Origin: Martinezella rhizogenes
GTDB taxonomy: Bacteria; Pseudomonadota; Alphaproteobacteria; Rhizobiales; Rhizobiaceae
Assembly: GCF_000799715.1 (NCBI RefSeq)
Contig: NZ_JUHG01000019.1
Coordinates: 1 to 64,000 of the forward strand
Length of the DNA: 64,000 nt
Direction of reading: 5' to 3'
The position numbers were made by a program, and so were the translations under genes. Of the stretch, positions 54,634 to 63,207 are shown piece after piece (position 1 is the stretch's first letter; every line of letters starts with the position of its first letter). The notes under the pieces were generated by a model, which had not been told where the DNA came from, made no database searches, and saw nothing but the letters and a program-made list of their open reading frames with translations.

Positions 54634-55467
54634 TTAGTTTTCATCCGCCGGTTTCAGCAACTTGATGTAGTTCGCCTCCGTCACGCTATCTATCGGAAAC
54701 ATACACTCGACCCTCAGTTCCTGCGTCATAATCGTCTGTGCGGTGCCTACGGTTGTGACGAGCGAGAAAAAGCTCAGGACCTGGCCACTGGTAACAAATG
54801 ACAGCGGGATGACGGGTGCGCTGCCGGTGGCCATGGATAGTTTCCAGGCGTCATCCACGTCCGGATATGCCAGAAGAGCGTCGATAAGCGCCTTGGTGCG
54901 GGCATCAATAAAACGGCCAACGGATTCTCTGAACACGCGCGCCAGCAAGCTCCGAGCGGTTTCCTCCCAATTCGGGATAAACGGCCGCAGGCCTTGCGGA
55001 TCAAACATCAAGTGGAGGAGATTGCGCGGCTTCTCGCGAGCCGAGACATCAATAAACAGATTGAAGAAGCGCGACGTCGCGTCATTGCTCATGAGAACAT
55101 TCCAGTAGCGATCCATCACGACCGCTGGAAAAGGCTCATGCTGTGCGAGCATGCGCTTGAGGGCATCCGTGACGCCTTTGACTTCAAGATCCTCGATGCC
55201 GCAGTCAGCGTAGATTGGGGCATAGCCAGCTGCCAGCAACAATGCATTACGCTCGCGGAACGGCACATCCAGGGCATCCGCGAGATGGAGAAGATTGTGA
55301 CGGCCGGGGGTGCTTCGGCCGCTTTCGATGAAGCTGATCTGACGTTGCGAGATGCCCGTATCAAGCGATAGGTCAAGCTGGCTTTTTCCGCGCATGCCGC
55401 GCCAGGCTCGCAACTGAGGTCCAAGTTCGTTGGGCACTCTGCCCAAATGACTGTGCTCAGGTCTCAT
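54634..55467 (-). CDS. XRE-family regulator with MmyB-like ligand domain
   Basis: 277 residues: N-terminal helix-turn-helix (LRAWRGMRGKSQLDLSLDTG, ISFIESGRSTPG) and the MmyB-like PAS-type domain (FPAVVMDRYWNVLMSNDATSRFF). These regulators usually control nearby oxidoreductase or detoxification genes. It follows the SnoaL-like gene by 69 bases on the same strand and probably regulates it. Confidence 0.87.
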   Translation of the reverse strand: MRPEHSHLGRVPNELGPQLRAWRGMRGKSQLDLSLDTGISQRQISFIESGRSTPGRHNLLHLADALDVPFRERNALLLAAGYAPIYADCGIEDLEVKGVTDALKRMLAQHEPFPAVVMDRYWNVLMSNDATSRFFNLFIDVSAREKPRNLLHLMFDPQGLRPFIPNWEETARSLLARVFRESVGRFIDARTKALIDALLAYPDVDDAWKLSMATGSAPVIPLSFVTSGQVLSFFSLVTTVGTAQTIMTQELRVECMFPIDSVTEANYIKLLKPADEN

Positions 55468-55536
55468 ACTGTAACAATCTCCCCTGAACGCTGCCGATCG
55501 GCGGCGGGAGTGAGCACCCGCCGCCGCCGATACAGA

Positions 55537-55926
55537 TCAAAACGCAACGGGACCGACGGACCCGAACCAGTGGCGTACCTTGTCAGGCTCTTTCTCGTCC
55601 ATGTAAAAGAAATGGGTCATGACCGGCCGGATAACAGGCTTGGAATGGTCGTTGGGTGTCATTGTCACCGTCCCGTGAAACACTTTGAGCGAGCCGCCGT
55701 CCCAATATTCCGCGACATCGTGCAGAGCAGTAAAGCCGGTATCGATGAAGGCACGCAGGTTCTCGCGAATGACCTCGCGCCCCTTCCAGCTAGCGACACC
55801 CAGATGGCAGGTGGCATCCCTTGCGAAGCAATCAAAGCCTTTGCCAAAGGTCTTGTCATCGATCTCCTTCCAGAAGGCCAACAACCATTCCGGCGCTTCA
55901 CTTTTGGTGAAAGTCATAGACGTCAT
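55537..55926 (-). CDS. SnoaL/NTF2-like protein
   Basis: 129 residues with the cone-shaped NTF2 fold pattern: an N-terminal helix pair, then KVFHGTVTMTPND, THFFYMDEKEPDKVRHWFGSVG. The start at 55926 is marked by GAGGAGA. Members include polyketide cyclases, isomerases and steroid-like hydrolases; nothing here identifies the substrate. Paired with the MmyB-type regulator. Confidence 0.75.
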   Translation of the reverse strand: MTSMTFTKSEAPEWLLAFWKEIDDKTFGKGFDCFARDATCHLGVASWKGREVIRENLRAFIDTGFTALHDVAEYWDGGSLKVFHGTVTMTPNDHSKPVIRPVMTHFFYMDEKEPDKVRHWFGSVGPVAF

Positions 55927-56330
55927 TACCAGTCTCCTCAGCCGACCTCCCGAGTAACGCGCTTGTGGGTAAGCTGCGATCAAGGCCGGCGTTTTCGTTA
56001 TAAGGATTGGATGCTCCTCCTGCGGGAAGACGGCCTCTGATTACCCTTGCAGCGGCGTCCCCTCAATTACACGCGATGTAATGGCAAAGCGGATAGCCAG
56101 GATGCCGGAGATCAACCCGGTCGTGGTTCGCGGGACAATGGCCGAATTGCGTCAAACGGGATGTGCGACGGGCCGGACCGGCTTGTTGAACACGCGTTGA
56201 GCTCCGAGGGAGCTCGGTTTTCGCATCCGCGCCAGTCGGTTGTCGACTATACTATATATGGCTGATCACCGCAGCGAATAGCCGAGTGGCTGTGAACGCC
56301 AGTCACAATAGCTGTGTCAGATTCGGGATA
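55927..56330. other. Intergenic region; terminator-like hairpin at 56199-56222, no clear gene
   Basis: About 400 bases. A 7-bp stem GAGCTCC/GGAGCTC with a 3-base loop is followed by GGTTTT on the plus strand, like the end of a small transcript. A 39-codon frame (MAKRIARMPEINPVVV...) precedes it but I recognise no family. It might be an unannotated small RNA or a gene remnant. Confidence 0.35.
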
Positions 56331-56699
56331 TCAGACCCGGTTGTAATCGTCGCTGAGCCGGATGATGTCGTTCTCGTCGAGGAGCTCGCCATATTGGATC
56401 TCGATGAAAACCAGCGGTGTATCGCCGGTGCATGATGCCCGGTGCGTTGCCTTGAGCGGAATATCAACCGTGTGCCCGAGTTGCAGAGAGTGTTCGGTTC
56501 CGTCGATCTCGGCAATGCCATGTCCCGAAACGGCGGTCCAACGCTCCGAGCGATGGTTGTGATACTGCAGCGACAGCCGCTCGCCGGGGTTCACGACAAT
56601 GCGTTTGACGACGTGGCGATCACCGATATCGAGCACATGCCATGTGCCCCAGGGGCGCTGATCGTTGTCACCTACCTTATAAAGACTTCCAGATTCCAA
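56331..56699 (-). CDS. Cupin protein resembling the phosphomannose isomerase domain of type II PMI
   Basis: 122 residues. RPWGTWHVLDIG, RIVVNPGERLSLQYHNHRSERW and VSGHGIAEID reproduce the metal-binding cupin of type II mannose-6-phosphate isomerase/GDP-mannose pyrophosphorylase C-termini, with His residues in QYHNHR and a Glu following. The pyrophosphorylase half is absent, so this is a stand-alone isomerase-like domain. Relation to the microcin genes next door is unclear. Confidence 0.8.
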   Translation of the reverse strand: MESGSLYKVGDNDQRPWGTWHVLDIGDRHVVKRIVVNPGERLSLQYHNHRSERWTAVSGHGIAEIDGTEHSLQLGHTVDIPLKATHRASCTGDTPLVFIEIQYGELLDENDIIRLSDDYNRV

Positions 56700-56854
56700 T
56701 GAAATTTCCTTTGCAAAAAGTCGATCGGCCGCAATGTAGTCGAAAAGTATGGGTGGGCTTCATTCAACCTTGAGGGCGCTTACGATAGTGACCCGCTATG
56801 CGAGGCCGTGCCGTGCCGTGGTGCCGACTCGTGATCATCCGCGCACCAAAGCAG

Positions 56855-56891
56855 TGAACAATGCCCGGAAGCTTGTACCGGGCATTGTTCA
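56855..56891 (-). terminator. Strong hairpin downstream of the microcin precursor gene
   Basis: Perfect 14-bp inverted repeat, TGAACAATGCCCGG and CCGGGCATTGTTCA, with a 9-base loop, 22 bases after the precursor stop on the minus strand. The following T-run is weak, but the stem is the longest found in the window and probably ends or protects the precursor message. Confidence 0.6.
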
Positions 56892-56913
56892 TTTCTGATT
56901 GATGGTTAAGTGG

Positions 56914-57153
56914 TCACAAGGCCGGGATGCTCGGAAGACCTGGGAGGCCACCAAGAAGGCCACCGAGGGAACCGACGACAAGCCCTGGTGTCAGGGCGAT
57001 ACCGGTGTAGGCCCCTGCTACAAGTGCCGCAGCACCTTGGCCAAGAAGGGCGCCGCCTACGATGAAGTCGTGATAGGCGTCATCAAAAGTTACGCCGCCG
57101 GAGACCGCATCGATTTCATCGCTGCTTAGGGAACGGAGGGTCATTTCAGACAT
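56914..57153 (-). CDS. Class II microcin-type precursor with double-glycine leader
   Basis: 79 residues. A 20-residue leader, MSEMTLRSLSSDEIDAVSGG, fits the double-glycine consensus (Leu at -12, Glu at -8, Ile at -7, Val at -4, Gly-Gly at -2/-1). The predicted 59-residue mature peptide starts VTFDDAYHDF, is rich in Gly, Ala and Leu, has no cysteine and ends in a Gly/Leu/Pro tail (GGLLGGLPGLPSIPAL), so a membrane-active, unmodified bacteriocin is plausible. AAAGGAAA precedes the ATG at 57153; eleven open codons upstream are disregarded. It is divergent from an adaptor and a C39-peptidase exporter that would process it. Activity is inferred. Confidence 0.8.
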   Translation of the reverse strand: MSEMTLRSLSSDEIDAVSGGVTFDDAYHDFIVGGALLGQGAAALVAGAYTGIALTPGLVVGSLGGLLGGLPGLPSIPAL

Positions 57154-57182
57154 GATAGTTTCCTTTAAGCTAGGGTTGAATT

Positions 57183-57213
57183 GCAATACAGATGATCATT
57201 GTAGTTGTATTGC
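57183..57213. promoter_or_regulatory. Inverted repeat at the microcin promoter
   Basis: GCAATACA and TGTATTGC, perfect 8-bp arms 15 bases apart, lying between the candidate -10 box and the ribosome site of the precursor gene. A repressor bound here would block transcription start. Confidence 0.4.
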
Positions 57214-57219
57214 CGCGTT

Positions 57220-57248
57220 GTTATTGCCCAGTATATCCATAGAGTCAA
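57220..57248 (-). promoter_or_regulatory. Candidate promoter of the microcin precursor gene
   Basis: TTGACT (57243-57248) and AATAAC (57220-57225) on the minus strand, 17 bases apart, in a strikingly AT-rich stretch. The 383-base divergent gap (57154-57536) must also hold the exporter promoter; no other gene is evident apart from the short frame at 57434. Confidence 0.4.
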
Positions 57249-57433
57249 TATATTTAATTTAACAGAATGTAATATTAAAGATAAACATAAAAGATATACT
57301 ATCAAATCATTGTGGGACAACGATTTAATTTACAAAAATGTTGAATTGTTCTTCGATGTATACTATTAATTATAACGGTTGGTATTATCAATACACATCT
57401 CGCCAATGCGGTACGAAAAGCGAAAAGGGCGCC

Positions 57434-57544
57434 ATGGTTTATCTTGCGTTGAAGATTTCGCTCAATACACGCAAAGAGATCATCGATGATGGGCTCGCAA
57501 TCTCAACAGTAGCAAACCCACGGCTGGCGGGCAGACATGAGTGA
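57434..57544 (+). CDS. Possible 36-residue peptide coupled to the exporter operon
   Basis: Frame MVYLALKISLNTRKEIIDDG... ending 8 bases inside the HlyD gene. AAGGG lies about 5 bases before the ATG. The HlyD start itself has a poor ribosome site, so translation of this frame could be what delivers ribosomes to it. No transmembrane helix, no known family; an immunity or regulatory peptide is possible but unproven. Confidence 0.35.
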   Translation: MVYLALKISLNTRKEIIDDGLAISTVANPRLAGRHE

Positions 57545-58826
57545 AGGTCCCTCTTTGTTCCGTCGCGAGTCATTGGAAGCCAGGGATCTTGCCTGGCTTG
57601 GCCAGCCGACTGTCCTGAGGAGCATACCCACCACAGCCGTGGCGATCGTGTCAGCGGTTATTGCCGTTGCCATTGTCCTGCTCCTGGTGTTCGGCAACTA
57701 CACGAGACGGGTGCGTGTCTCCGGTGTGATGCTCCCGACAGAAGGGCTGACACGCATCGCGGCCCCTGGTTCGGGATGGCTTACCCAACAATTCGTCAAG
57801 GACGGTGAAAGAGTGCTCAGCGGCGCACCGCTCTATGTGGTGAGTTTTGACAGCACGACATCGCTCGGCAACACGCAAGATGTCATCAACCAGCTGTTGA
57901 GGACGAAGCGCGACGAGCTTCGCGCTGAGATCGATCGACGGGAAAAGATGGTGGTCAAGGAAAAGGACAGCCTCCAGAACCAACAGGAGAATCTGACACG
58001 AGAGATAAAACAGGCCGACTACCAGATCGACCTTGCCGAGCAGTTCACGAAGACGCTCCTTGACTATGCCGAGAGTCAAAAGAATCTGATGACACAAGGG
58101 ATTTCAATCTCACAACAATTTGAGAGCCGCCTGCAATCTTATATGATTCAAAAAGTTAACCTGGAAAGTTTGAGAAAGCAGCGCATTGAACTCGACTCGG
58201 AATTGAGCAAGGTTCACGATCAACTGGCAAGCTTCGAACTACGGTCAGCTTCCGAAATCGGAGAATGGAGCCGCCAGCTTGTCGATATCGAGCGTCAGAT
58301 CGCCGATGGCGAATCCCGCCGCGCCATTCAGATCACGGCGCCGCGGAGTGGCGTAATTACCTCGGTCATCACGCAAGTCGGACAAACTGTGTCCACCGGC
58401 ACACCCCTCCTTACGATCATGCCCGACGATGCGGAGCTAGAGGCCCAATTGCTGGCTCCGAGCGATGCCATCGGCTTCCTGCATGAGGGCGAAAAGGTGC
58501 TGCTGCGCTACGCCGCTTTCCCCTATCAGAAGTTCGGCCAATATGCCGGCGTGGTTTCCCAGATATCACGCGCACCTCTCAGGCAGGACGAGATGAAGCT
58601 GCTGGTCGATGGCGGCGCCGCAGTGCCCTCCTCGACGGGGGTCTATCGCGTTACCGTGCGCCCAGCATCTCCCGTCGTGACAACTTACGCCCGCAAGGTG
58701 CCGCTGCAGGCGGGGATGCAGGTCGAGGCACATATCCTCGTCGAGACACGCCCTCTCTACCAGTGGGTGTTCGAGCCACTCTATGGCCTTTCGGAAATGC
58801 TGACTTCTAGCGGGACAAAACAATGA
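57537..58826 (+). CDS. HlyD/CvaA-like membrane-fusion protein for bacteriocin export
   Basis: 429 residues: short cytosolic N-terminus, one transmembrane helix at about 32-54, beta-barrel/lipoyl segments flanking a long coiled coil (about 120-245), and a C-terminal barrel ending GMQVEAHILVETRPLYQWVFEPLYGL. It bridges the inner-membrane exporter to an outer-membrane TolC-type channel, which is not in this window. Four-base overlap with the exporter gene downstream. Confidence 0.9.
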   Translation: MSEGPSLFRRESLEARDLAWLGQPTVLRSIPTTAVAIVSAVIAVAIVLLLVFGNYTRRVRVSGVMLPTEGLTRIAAPGSGWLTQQFVKDGERVLSGAPLYVVSFDSTTSLGNTQDVINQLLRTKRDELRAEIDRREKMVVKEKDSLQNQQENLTREIKQADYQIDLAEQFTKTLLDYAESQKNLMTQGISISQQFESRLQSYMIQKVNLESLRKQRIELDSELSKVHDQLASFELRSASEIGEWSRQLVDIERQIADGESRRAIQITAPRSGVITSVITQVGQTVSTGTPLLTIMPDDAELEAQLLAPSDAIGFLHEGEKVLLRYAAFPYQKFGQYAGVVSQISRAPLRQDEMKLLVDGGAAVPSSTGVYRVTVRPASPVVTTYARKVPLQAGMQVEAHILVETRPLYQWVFEPLYGLSEMLTSSGTKQ

Positions 58827-60976
58827 TGCGTTCGGATCTTGCAAGGCGCGTGCTTGGTGGTGGCACCAGCCGCACGCCAGTCATCATCCAGGCCGAGGCG
58901 GCCGAATGCGGCCTCGCTTGCATGGCCATGATGGCCAGCCATTACGGACACGTCCTGGACCTGCCGGCCATGCGGCGGCGTTTCGCCGCGTCCTTGAAAG
59001 GAATGACGCTTCGGGACCTCCTGAAGGTCGGCACTGGCCTCGAACTGGCAACCCGCGCCGTTCGTCTGGAGCTCTCGGATCTGGGACAATTGCGGCTGCC
59101 ATGCGTCCTGCATTGGGATCATAATCATTTTGTCGTTCTTACGCGTGTCGGGGTGCGCGGCGTCACCATTCACGACCCGGCGACCGGCCGCCGGACGATC
59201 CCGTTTCCTGAAGTTTCCAAGCACTTCACCGGCGTTGCGCTCGAGGCATGGCCGACCGAGCGTTTCACGGTGAAGAACGAGCGCGAGCGGGTTCACATCA
59301 CCGAGATAATCAAGCGCACCTCGGGTCTGGGCCGGGCGGCGGTCCAGATCCTTGCAATCTCGGTGCTGCTGGAGATCATCACCATTGCCATGCCGATTGG
59401 CTTCCAGCTGGTGATCGACGAAGTCGTCGTTGCCGCAGATTATGATCTCCTGACCCTGATTGCGCTCGCCTTCGGCCTGCTTTTGATCCTGCAAGTCCTA
59501 GCGGGCTTCGTCCGGTCGTGGTCGACGATGCTGATCGGCTCGAGCCTCATCCTGCAATGGAAGGCGAGCCTGTTCGATCACTTAATGCGGCTGCCGCTCA
59601 GCTATTTTGAGAAACGGCACGTTGGAGATGTCGTTTCGCGTTTCGGCTCGCTCGACTCGATTCGCCAGACGCTGACGACGAACGCGATTACGGCGCTGCT
59701 CGATGGAGTAATGTCGGTCGCTCTGGTCGTCATGATGTGGCTCTACGGTGGTTGGTTGGTGGCGATCGCTCTCGCGGCCGTAGGCCTCTATGCCCTGGTC
59801 AGGTTTCTGACCTACACGCCTTATCGGGGCTTGTCGGAAGAGGCGATCGTCTATTCGGCCCAGGAGAATTCCCATTTCATGGAAAGCGTACGTGGTATGG
59901 CAAGTCTCAAGGTTCTTAACCTTGAGGAGCGCCGCCGCGGTGTCTGGATCAACCATCTGGTTGACCGGATCAACGCCAATCTGCGCTTACAGAAATTCGA
60001 CACCGTCTTTCAAAGCGCCAGCCGGCTGCTCTTCGGCATCGACCGCATCCTGATTATTTATTTCGGAACCCACTGGATCCTCGACGGCGACATGTCGGTC
60101 GGCGTGCTGATGGCGTTCCTCGCATACAAGGATCAGTTCACGTCACGCATGGACAGCTTTATTTCCACGGCACTGCAACTGCGCATGCTTTCCCTGCACG
60201 GAGAACGCATTGCCGATATAGCACTTGCAAAACCAGAGGAAGTCATGCGAGCCACCGCTACGGTGGAGCCAGAACAGCCTCCCGTGGAGACCGGCCGGCT
60301 GGAGGTCAAGAGTATCAGCTTCCGTTATGCCGATAACGAACCGGAGGTGCTGTCACGGATCAGCCTGACAATCAACGCTGGCGAATGTGTCGGGATCGCG
60401 GGTCCGTCGGGAGCTGGCAAGACGACCTTGCTCAAGATCTTGGCGGGCCTGATATTGCCGAACGAGGGACAAGTCAGGATCGACGGGAGAGCGTTGTCGG
60501 CGGTGGGATTGGCAGCTTATCGGGACACGGTCGGTTGCGTCCTCCAGGACGACCGGCTTTTCGCCGGCTCGATCGCCGAGAATATCTGCGGATTCGATCC
60601 GGTGCCCAACCTGCCTGGGGTCCGGCAATGTGCGATGCTGGCCTCAATTCACGATGAAATTCTCAAGATGCCCATGGGGTATGAAACATTTGTCGGCGAC
60701 ATGGGCAGCACCCTGTCGGGCGGCCAGCGGCAGCGCATAGTCTTGGCGAGAGCTCTTTATCGGCGACCGTCCGTGCTGCTTCTCGATGAAGCGACCAGTC
60801 ATCTCGATCCGGAAAACGAGGCCGCCATCAACACCGCGGTTCGTCGTCTTTCCATCACGCGTGTCATTATCGCACATCGGCCATCGACCCTTGCCATGGC
60901 CGACCGCGTGATTGATATCCGCAGTCTTACGGGTAATCGGGAAGATGCCACAACAAAACTTCAAGCTGAAACCTGA
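58823..60976 (+). CDS. Peptidase-C39 ABC exporter (CvaB-like, PCAT)
   Basis: 717 residues. The N-terminal C39 protease has Gln23 and catalytic Cys29 (QAEAAECGLACMAM), His102 (DHNHFVVL) and Asp118 (HDPATG). A six-helix membrane domain (about 160-430) is followed by an ATPase with Walker A GPSGAGKTT, signature LSGGQRQR and Walker B LLLDEATSHLD. All catalytic residues are present, so it should cut after the Gly-Gly of the divergently encoded precursor and export the peptide. Confidence 0.93.
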   Translation: MMRSDLARRVLGGGTSRTPVIIQAEAAECGLACMAMMASHYGHVLDLPAMRRRFAASLKGMTLRDLLKVGTGLELATRAVRLELSDLGQLRLPCVLHWDHNHFVVLTRVGVRGVTIHDPATGRRTIPFPEVSKHFTGVALEAWPTERFTVKNERERVHITEIIKRTSGLGRAAVQILAISVLLEIITIAMPIGFQLVIDEVVVAADYDLLTLIALAFGLLLILQVLAGFVRSWSTMLIGSSLILQWKASLFDHLMRLPLSYFEKRHVGDVVSRFGSLDSIRQTLTTNAITALLDGVMSVALVVMMWLYGGWLVAIALAAVGLYALVRFLTYTPYRGLSEEAIVYSAQENSHFMESVRGMASLKVLNLEERRRGVWINHLVDRINANLRLQKFDTVFQSASRLLFGIDRILIIYFGTHWILDGDMSVGVLMAFLAYKDQFTSRMDSFISTALQLRMLSLHGERIADIALAKPEEVMRATATVEPEQPPVETGRLEVKSISFRYADNEPEVLSRISLTINAGECVGIAGPSGAGKTTLLKILAGLILPNEGQVRIDGRALSAVGLAAYRDTVGCVLQDDRLFAGSIAENICGFDPVPNLPGVRQCAMLASIHDEILKMPMGYETFVGDMGSTLSGGQRQRIVLARALYRRPSVLLLDEATSHLDPENEAAINTAVRRLSITRVIIAHRPSTLAMADRVIDIRSLTGNREDATTKLQAET

Positions 60977-61192
60977 TCAGCCATCGGGTGACGGATATTA
61001 AGCGCGCCGGGTTGATCGGAGGCCTGTCGGTTTAAGTCATGCGGCCATGGCCGATAGGCCAGCCTATTGCCCCTCAGCTCCAACTGGCGGGATGTTTTCA
61101 ATGGCGGGCTCAATTCCGGCTTCCGTCAGTCGCGCGGAATATTTCATCGGCACATATTGGGCCGATTGACACTGAAAGCTGCGACAGGTCGT

Positions 61193-62191
61193 TCAGTTTG
61201 CATCATCGTGTTTACGGGCATTGCGAAGCTCGGATGAGGGGCTGAAGCCGTATGCGCTCTTGTAGAGAGCTGAAAATCTTCCCGGATTGGAAAACTGAAG
61301 GCTCATGGCAAGATCTGTGATGCTCTCGGCTAGTCCACCCTTGAGCGCCCCGTGCGCTGCCGCAAGCCGATAGTGACATAATATGGCTATCGGGCTGTCG
61401 CCACGGTAGGTGTGAAACATGCGCTGTAGTGCTCGCGAACTGCAGCCCGCGGCATTCGCAAGATCTTCCAGCGTGACCTGGTTGTGCAAATTATTCCGCA
61501 TGAACGCTTCCGCTTTCAAAAGCTGCCGCGGCGCCTCCTTCAACATACCTTGATTGAAGGCATCAGTCAGATTATGCGGCAGCTTGGCAAAGAGCTTGAT
61601 CAACGCCAGTTCCTTGTAGGCTCGGGCAAGCATTGCTCTTTCTGCGGGATTGGCAGCCTTCAGGTCTTCTTCGGCCTGTCGAAGCGTCTGGTAGAGACCA
61701 TGCGCATCGCCTTTACGAAAGCTAGTCGGAGGTATGGAAAACTCCTGAACATAAGGTTTGCCTGTCAGCTCTTCGAAATGCCGCTGCAGTTCCGATTCGG
61801 GAATCTGGAATACCAGCCAGGAACTATGGGGCTTGATACGGAGTTGCCTTCCCACCCGGCCTTTGATGCTTGCGACCTGGTCGGCGGAAATGCGGGATGT
61901 TTGGCGCGTACGCCTGTCGTAGATTTCGACCTCTCCCGCCAATACGAAAGCGATGCAGACGCGAGGTATGTCATGCGTGACCATTCCTTCAAGTCCACTG
62001 GAATGGGCCGCATAGACGATCGATGTCGACTGGAGAGGCTGCCTATCGATCTGGAATGCGTAATCCCCACTCTCTTCCGCAGGCACAGTCCACTTCCAAC
62101 TACCCCCCAACGCATCGAGATGACGGATGATTGCCTCGCGGGAAAAGGCCTCGAAACTACCGATGTATTGGTCAATAACTTTTTGCGACAT
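61193..62191 (-). CDS. AraC-family transcriptional regulator
   Basis: 332 residues: N-terminal AraC-binding-type sensor (about 30-200) and a C-terminal double helix-turn-helix (VTLEDLANAAGCSSRALQRMFHTYRG, ITDLAMSLQFSNPGRFSALYKSAYG). It converges on the exporter gene (217 bases between stops). It could regulate the microcin genes or something unlinked; nothing in the sequence decides. Confidence 0.88.
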   Translation of the reverse strand: MSQKVIDQYIGSFEAFSREAIIRHLDALGGSWKWTVPAEESGDYAFQIDRQPLQSTSIVYAAHSSGLEGMVTHDIPRVCIAFVLAGEVEIYDRRTRQTSRISADQVASIKGRVGRQLRIKPHSSWLVFQIPESELQRHFEELTGKPYVQEFSIPPTSFRKGDAHGLYQTLRQAEEDLKAANPAERAMLARAYKELALIKLFAKLPHNLTDAFNQGMLKEAPRQLLKAEAFMRNNLHNQVTLEDLANAAGCSSRALQRMFHTYRGDSPIAILCHYRLAAAHGALKGGLAESITDLAMSLQFSNPGRFSALYKSAYGFSPSSELRNARKHDDAN

Positions 62192-62746
62192 TACCGTTTA
62201 ATCATTTAATGCTTTAGGTTGCAGAAATTGCGTTGAAGCATACAGACTTCATCTAGGGTCTATTTTTCCAAGAGAAGGTGTCAGCCTTCCCAAACGCCTC
62301 TGCCGCTCAACGCAATTGGCGGATATCATTAATAAATTAGTGCTCGTCTTTGAGAGTTCTAGGACGGATAATGATAACGCTATATAGATTGCGCCATTGT
62401 TTCTCGTGTTTAACTATCGGTCAGCATGACCGTAGGACGAAAAAACTATCCTAGAAGTTGTATCTGTAAATGAGCATTGAAACACGAACTTCCGTACAGG
62501 CGACTGCCCAGAAAGCAGCTTGACCGCCAAGGATCTAATCCTGCTACCTGGCATTTACTTAAGGACCCTCCTCTATTTGCCTGGGATTTGAGACGACGGA
62601 CGAGCAGCATCCGCATGCTCAAGAGTTCGATGCCGGCTCTATCGGGCATGTCGACCATCGCCAGATACAGCAACGATATTCACCGCCTGCAAGCCATGGC
62701 GACGTGGAAAACTGGGGCTGGAATACTTGCCTGACGTCGGCATCTC
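62192..62746. other. Intergenic region with no convincing gene
   Basis: About 555 bases, AT-richer in its first half. Short frames exist on both strands (for example from 62477 plus and 62673 minus), but none has a good ribosome site or a recognisable motif. It holds the upstream region of the AraC gene. Confidence 0.4.
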
Positions 62747-63115
62747 TCAATGCGTCAGCGCGCGTTCAATACAATCAATTAATGTCTGGCTCTCGAAAGG
62801 TTTGCCTAGAAAAGCGACGGCACCTGCAGCGATCACCCGCTTGCTTATGTGCTCGTCCGGAAAAGCGGTGATAAATATGACGGGTGTTGTAATCCCGAAC
62901 TCGCGCAGAATTTGAAATAGTTCCACGCCACCGATCCCATCCATCTGCACATCCGTGACGAGACAATCCATGCTGCAATCCCGTGCTGCGGCAAGGTAGG
63001 ATTCAGCGGACGCAAATGTGCGTACATTCAGCCCGTAAGATCGAATGAGGTTCTCCGTCGCGTCACGCACGGATCTGTCATCATCGACGATAGCGATGAG
63101 CTTTGACTGAGACAA
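62747..63115 (-). CDS. Stand-alone receiver-domain response regulator
   Basis: 122 residues, receiver domain only: acidic pair DDD at 11-13, phospho-acceptor Asp55 (LVTDVQMDG), Thr/Lys in ITAF and GKPFE. No output domain, so it works as a phosphate relay or sink, or through protein contacts. Follows the FixJ-like gene by 92 bases on the same strand. Confidence 0.88.
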   Translation of the reverse strand: MSQSKLIAIVDDDRSVRDATENLIRSYGLNVRTFASAESYLAAARDCSMDCLVTDVQMDGIGGVELFQILREFGITTPVIFITAFPDEHISKRVIAAGAVAFLGKPFESQTLIDCIERALTH

Positions 63116-63207
63116 ACGACTTCCTCTCTGAGCCCCACATCACGCGCCGCGCCCTTTCATGACCTTAAAATGCGCTTTCGGGAGACAGAACGGAACCATA
63201 CAGAGGT

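Noticed and set aside
57338..57433. Upstream extension of the small frame before the HlyD gene, starting MLNCSSM
   Set aside because: No ribosome site and very different composition; only the shorter start at 57434 has a plausible AAGGG.
62446..62734. Short overlapping frames on both strands before the receiver gene
   Set aside because: No ribosome site, no motif, and mutual overlap suggest chance frames.
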